DNA of 64,000 nucleotides from contig JBGPFE010000007.1 of the NCBI GenBank assembly GCA_041483135.1, positions 1 to 64,000 of the forward strand, written 5' to 3'. Source of the DNA: PALSA-1004 sp041483135. Lineage in GTDB: Bacteria > Pseudomonadota > Gammaproteobacteria > Burkholderiales > SG8-41. Positions 61,254 to 64,000 of this stretch are shown in pieces. Each line of letters opens with the position of its first letter. The first letter of the stretch is position 1. The notes beneath the pieces are model-generated. The model did no database searches. It was given only the letters and a program-made list of their open reading frames with translations, and was not told the origin of the DNA. Both the position numbers and the translations under genes were made by a program.

Positions 61254-61344
61254 AAAAGTGAATGTGTGAATGCCCTCTCCCCCGTTCCCGGGGGAGAGGG
61301 TTAGGGTGAGGGGGCTTCACTCATTCACCCTTCACTCATTCACC
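61250..61344. repeat. Heptamer-arm inverted repeat element with nested hairpin, copy Q (proA-lpdA gap)
   Basis: The left arm 61250-61272 (GTGAAAA/AGTGAAT/GTGTGAA) and right arm 61315-61344 (TTCACTC/ATTCACC units) enclose a second palindrome. This is CCCTCTCCCCCG / GGGGGAGAGGG (61273-61300) followed by TTAGGGT-GAGGGGG heptamers. It fills the gap up to 10 bases before lpdA. Confidence 0.78.
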
Positions 61345-61354
61345 GACGAATAAC

Positions 61355-63154
61355 ATGAGCCAAACCATTGAAGTCAAAGTCCCCGATATCGGCGATTTCA
61401 AGAACATCCCGATCATCGAGGTGCTGGTCAAGCCCGGCGACAGCGTCAAGCCGGAAGATCCGCTGATCATGCTCGAATCCGACAAGGCGACGATGGAAGT
61501 GCCGGCGCCACAGGCGGGCACGGTGAAAGAGATCAAGGTCAAGGTCGGCGACAAGGTTTCGCAAGGCTCGCTGATCCTCACGCTCGACGCCGCGGGCGCC
61601 GCAACGGCAGCGCCTGCCGTGAAAGCTCCCGCAGCAGCGCAGGCCAAGCCGGCGATTGCGACATCTGCGCCCGCTCATGCTGCGGCAGCACCCGCAGCTG
61701 CATCTGCGACCACTACGCCCTATACCGGCCCCAAAGGCGACATCCACGCCGAAGTCGTGGTGCTCGGCGCCGGCCCCGGCGGCTACACCGCGGCATTCCG
61801 CGCCGCCGACCTCGGCAAGCATACCGTGCTGATCGAGCGCTATCCGACTTTGGGCGGGGTGTGCTTGAACGTCGGCTGCATTCCGTCGAAAGCGCTCTTG
61901 CACATCGCGAAAGTAATCACTGAAGCCGATGAGATGGCGCACAGCGGCATCATGTTCGGCAAACCGAAAATCGAAATCGGCAAGTTGCGCGCATGGAAGG
62001 AAAGCGTGATCGGCAAGTTGACCAAGGGCCTTGCCGGGCTTGCCAGGCAGCGCAAGGTCGAAATCGTCCAGGGCAAGGGCGAATTCGCTACACCAAATAC
62101 CATCCGCGTCGAAACCAAGGGCGGCGTGAAGACCGTGTCGTTCGACAACTGCATCATCGCCGCTGGCTCGAGCGTCGCGCGCATTCCCGGCTTCCCGTAC
62201 GACAACCCGCGGCTCATCGATTCGACCGGCGCGCTCGCGCTGCCGGAAGTACCGAGGCGGCTGCTCGTGATCGGCGGCGGCATCATCGGGCTCGAGATGG
62301 CGACCGTGTTCGATGCGCTCGGGGCCAAAATCACCGTGGTCGAGCTGCTGGATGGTCTCATGCCCGGCGCCGACCGCGATGTCGTGCACCCGCTCGCCAG
62401 GCGCATCGAGAAACGCTACGAGAAAATCCTGCTCAAGACCAGGGTGTCGAAGATCGAACCCGTGAAGGATGGTCTCAAGGTGACTTTCGAAAGCGGCAGC
62501 AACCAGAATGCCGCAACGACCGATACCTTCGACTACGTGCTGATGGCGGTCGGCCGCCGCCCGAACGGACGCGACATCAAGGCCGGGGCTGCGGGCGTGC
62601 AAGTCAACGAGCGCGGCTTCATTCCGGTCGACCAGCAGATGCGCACCAATGTGCCGCACATCTTCGGTATCGGCGACATCGTCGGCGAGCCGATGCTCGC
62701 GCACAAGGCGACGCATGAAGGCAAGCTCACCGCTGAAGTGATCGCGGGCCACAAGGTCGCATTCGATGCGCGCACGATTCCGTCGGTCGCCTACACCGAT
62801 CCCGAAGTCGCGTGGATGGGGCTCACCGAAATCCAGGCCCAGGCGCAGGGCGTCGAATACGAGAAAGCCGTGTTTCCGTGGGCCGCGAGCGGCCGCGCGC
62901 TTGCCACCGGCCGCGACGAAGGCATGACCAAGCTTCTGTTCGACAGGAACACCAGGCGCATCATCGGCGCCGGCATAGTCGGCGTGAACGCCGGCGAGTT
63001 GATCGCGGAAACCGTGCTCGCGCTCGAGATGGGCGCGGATGCGACCGACCTCGGCCTCACCATCCATCCGCATCCGACGCTGTCGGAAACCGTGTTCTTC
63101 GCTGCGGAGATCGCGGCAGGCAGCATTACCGATCTCTACATGCCGAAGAAATAA
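61355..63154 (+). CDS. lpdA: Dihydrolipoyl dehydrogenase with N-terminal lipoyl domain
   Basis: This 599-residue E3 component reoxidises lipoyl groups of a 2-oxoacid dehydrogenase complex. Residues 1-80 are a lipoyl domain with the modified lysine in ESDKATMEVP. An Ala/Pro linker (about 85-125) follows, then the flavoprotein with VVLGAGPGGYTAAFRAADLG, the redox disulfide GGVCLNVGCIPSK, the NAD motif VIGGGIIGLEMATVFDALG and the C-terminal HPHPTLSE histidine-glutamate pair. Lipoyl-domain E3 is common for betaproteobacterial pyruvate dehydrogenase. The aceE/aceF genes are not in the window upstream. Confidence 0.96.
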   Translation: MSQTIEVKVPDIGDFKNIPIIEVLVKPGDSVKPEDPLIMLESDKATMEVPAPQAGTVKEIKVKVGDKVSQGSLILTLDAAGAATAAPAVKAPAAAQAKPAIATSAPAHAAAAPAAASATTTPYTGPKGDIHAEVVVLGAGPGGYTAAFRAADLGKHTVLIERYPTLGGVCLNVGCIPSKALLHIAKVITEADEMAHSGIMFGKPKIEIGKLRAWKESVIGKLTKGLAGLARQRKVEIVQGKGEFATPNTIRVETKGGVKTVSFDNCIIAAGSSVARIPGFPYDNPRLIDSTGALALPEVPRRLLVIGGGIIGLEMATVFDALGAKITVVELLDGLMPGADRDVVHPLARRIEKRYEKILLKTRVSKIEPVKDGLKVTFESGSNQNAATTDTFDYVLMAVGRRPNGRDIKAGAAGVQVNERGFIPVDQQMRTNVPHIFGIGDIVGEPMLAHKATHEGKLTAEVIAGHKVAFDARTIPSVAYTDPEVAWMGLTEIQAQAQGVEYEKAVFPWAASGRALATGRDEGMTKLLFDRNTRRIIGAGIVGVNAGELIAETVLALEMGADATDLGLTIHPHPTLSETVFFAAEIAAGSITDLYMPKK

Positions 63155-63374
63155 CATCGGTGCCGGGCAATCGATTCGCAATCAAGGGCCCGGCCGTTTT
63201 CCCGCGCCACGGACAATAAGTTCCCGCGGCACGCGGCGGCGCGTTACAAACGGAAACAATCTTTAACCGCCCCGCAACAGCTTGCCGGTCGTTCCGTGCG
63301 TTAATTCATGTGCGTGGATTCCACGCGTTAGCGCCGCGCTCTCTGACGGGGCCCGGCAATAGAGGAGAACAGCC

Positions 63375-63644
63375 ATGAAACGCATATTGGGAATCGTTGC
63401 AGTATCAGGCTTGCTCACGACGGCGCCCGCCGCTTTCGCGGGCATCGATGTTTTCGTCGATTTCGGCGTACCTGCGCCGATGTATGTCGCACCGCTGCCG
63501 GTGTACGTCGCGCCGGCGCCCGTGGTTTATCGCCACCGAGAGCCGCGTTGGCACGAGAGGCGCGAATACCTCGAGCGCCGCGAGTTCCGTGATCACCACC
63601 GGCACCACGGGCATTTCCGGCAACACGAGCACGAACGGTACTGA
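63375..63644 (+). CDS. Small exported His/Arg-rich protein
   Basis: This 89-residue protein has a signal peptide (MKRILGIVAVSGLLTTAPAAFA), a Val/Pro/Tyr-rich middle (VPAPMYVAPLPVYVAPAPVVY) and a basic, histidine-rich tail (HRHHGHFRQHEHERY). GAGGAG lies at good distance before the ATG. The tail could bind metal or acidic polymers. Similar short YXV-P repeat proteins are widespread in proteobacterial periplasms, function unknown. The preceding 220-base gap (63155-63374) shows no recognisable element. Confidence 0.75.
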   Translation: MKRILGIVAVSGLLTTAPAAFAGIDVFVDFGVPAPMYVAPLPVYVAPAPVVYRHREPRWHERREYLERREFRDHHRHHGHFRQHEHERY

Positions 63645-63775
63645 AGTTCCGCGCTGATCTGGCGGGTCGTCGGCGTCCGTGTCGGGTAGCCTGGTCAGGC
63701 TTCCCCGCGGGCGCCGACGCGCTTTTTTTGGGCGCCGGGTGCATAATAACGAACCCTCCATGAAAGGATCAGCCA

Positions 63776-63940
63776 TTGGCCAAACCAAACTATCAATTTG
63801 AAAAGCGTCAGAAAGAGTTGGCGAAGAAGAAAAAGAAAGAGGAAAAACGGCTGCGCAAACTGGCCGAGAACGCTCCGCCGCCGCCGGAGAACGCGGAAGC
63901 GAGCCCGGCCACGCCCCCGGTCGAGGGAGAAACCCCGTAA
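63776..63940 (+). CDS. Small lysine-rich conserved-type hypothetical protein
   Basis: This 54-residue cytoplasmic protein has a TTG start at 63776, with AAAGGA about 9 bases upstream. It reads (M)AKPNYQFEKRQKELAKKKKKEEKRLRKL, a highly charged helix, then a Pro/Glu-rich tail ending GETP. Short proteins with this N-terminus occur across betaproteobacteria in my recollection. The start codon is inferred from the conserved beginning. The stop lies in the stem of a strong hairpin. Confidence 0.72.
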   Translation: MAKPNYQFEKRQKELAKKKKKEEKRLRKLAENAPPPPENAEASPATPPVEGETP

Positions 63941-63963
63941 CGGCAAACGGGCTTTGCCGTTAC
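63937..63963 (+). terminator. Perfect hairpin at the end of the small lysine-rich gene
   Basis: GTAACGGCAAA / TTTGCCGTTAC, an 11-bp perfect stem with a 5-base loop; the TAA stop is part of the stem. No T-tract follows, so it may be a 3'-end stabiliser or a Rho-independent terminator of weak type. Confidence 0.55.
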
Positions 63964-64000
63964 GCCACGCCCGTGAACACGAGCAAACTCGAGAAATGCC

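Overview
The window looks like chromosomal DNA of a GC-rich betaproteobacterium. Supporting this are the bioB/bioF-bioH-bioC-bioD biotin cluster, dihydrolipoyl dehydrogenase with its own lipoyl domain, the dacC-type PBP / D-amino-acid aminotransferase / DUF493 / lipB / lipA block, gpmI-envC-ctpA next to rhodanese-grxC-secB-gpsA, a BPSS1780-type membrane protein, a DUF2782 protein and APH-type homoserine kinase. No rRNA or tRNA gene, CRISPR array or intact insertion sequence was seen. No gene-free stretch exceeds about 300 bases.

Layout. 1-4156 (minus): terminal oxidase operon, with subunit II fused to two c-type haem domains, subunit I and two subunit III genes (the last cut by the window edge). 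4438-9060 (minus): biotin synthesis; comF diverges at 9115. 9989-28726 (minus): a complete MSHA type IV pilus locus in two blocks, mshE-G-F-B-A-C-D-O-P-Q and then mshI-(PilN-like)-J-K-L-M-N, the reverse block order to the Vibrio locus as I recall it. 28832-38714: trmL, gpsA, SH3 protein, secB, grxC, rhodanese and an ArsR-type regulator with SqrR/BigR-like cysteine spacing, then gpmI, envC, ctpA, a MoeB/ThiF-type E1 enzyme and slmA. 38729-46367: HAD phosphatase, argB, hsp20, ECF sigma factor with a small zinc-finger protein, PBP, D-amino-acid aminotransferase, DUF493, lipB, lipA. 46364-55535: polA, LOG protein, DUF2782, thrB, a membrane protein, uvrD and a FecR-SPOR protein. 55640-63940: leuS, lptE, holA, proA, lpdA and two small proteins.

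The most unusual content is two families of small dispersed elements. (1) At least 17 copies of a hairpin-like element whose two arms are arrays of degenerate 7-bp repeats (GAGTTTC/GAGTTGC, CAGCGATC-type, GTGAGGG, GTGAAAA, ATGAGTA-type) in inverted orientation around a short spacer. Copies occupy intergenic gaps, supply start-proximal or stop codons, and lie in frame inside mshK, mshO, mshD, lipB, lptE, polA and uvrD (twice). One copy, between mshE and mshG, is 420 bp long and carries between its arms a gene for a four-helix-bundle protein of the 23S-rRNA-intervening-sequence (S23/IVP) family; that gene ends inside an arm. This looks like a gene-carrying form of the element. (2) Three MITE-like elements (two 109-bp copies of one kind and one 98-bp element of another) bounded by CTAG, each sitting exactly on the TAG stop codon of a gene, as expected for IS630/Tc1-type insertion at CTAG.

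Regulation visible in the sequence includes two CRP-like palindromes around a TATAAT promoter upstream of the first pilin gene, a terminator hairpin after the second pilin gene, a sigma-54-like site before mshE, MshEN c-di-GMP motifs in MshE, a sigma-32-like promoter for hsp20 and an AT-rich dyad between arsR and gpmI.
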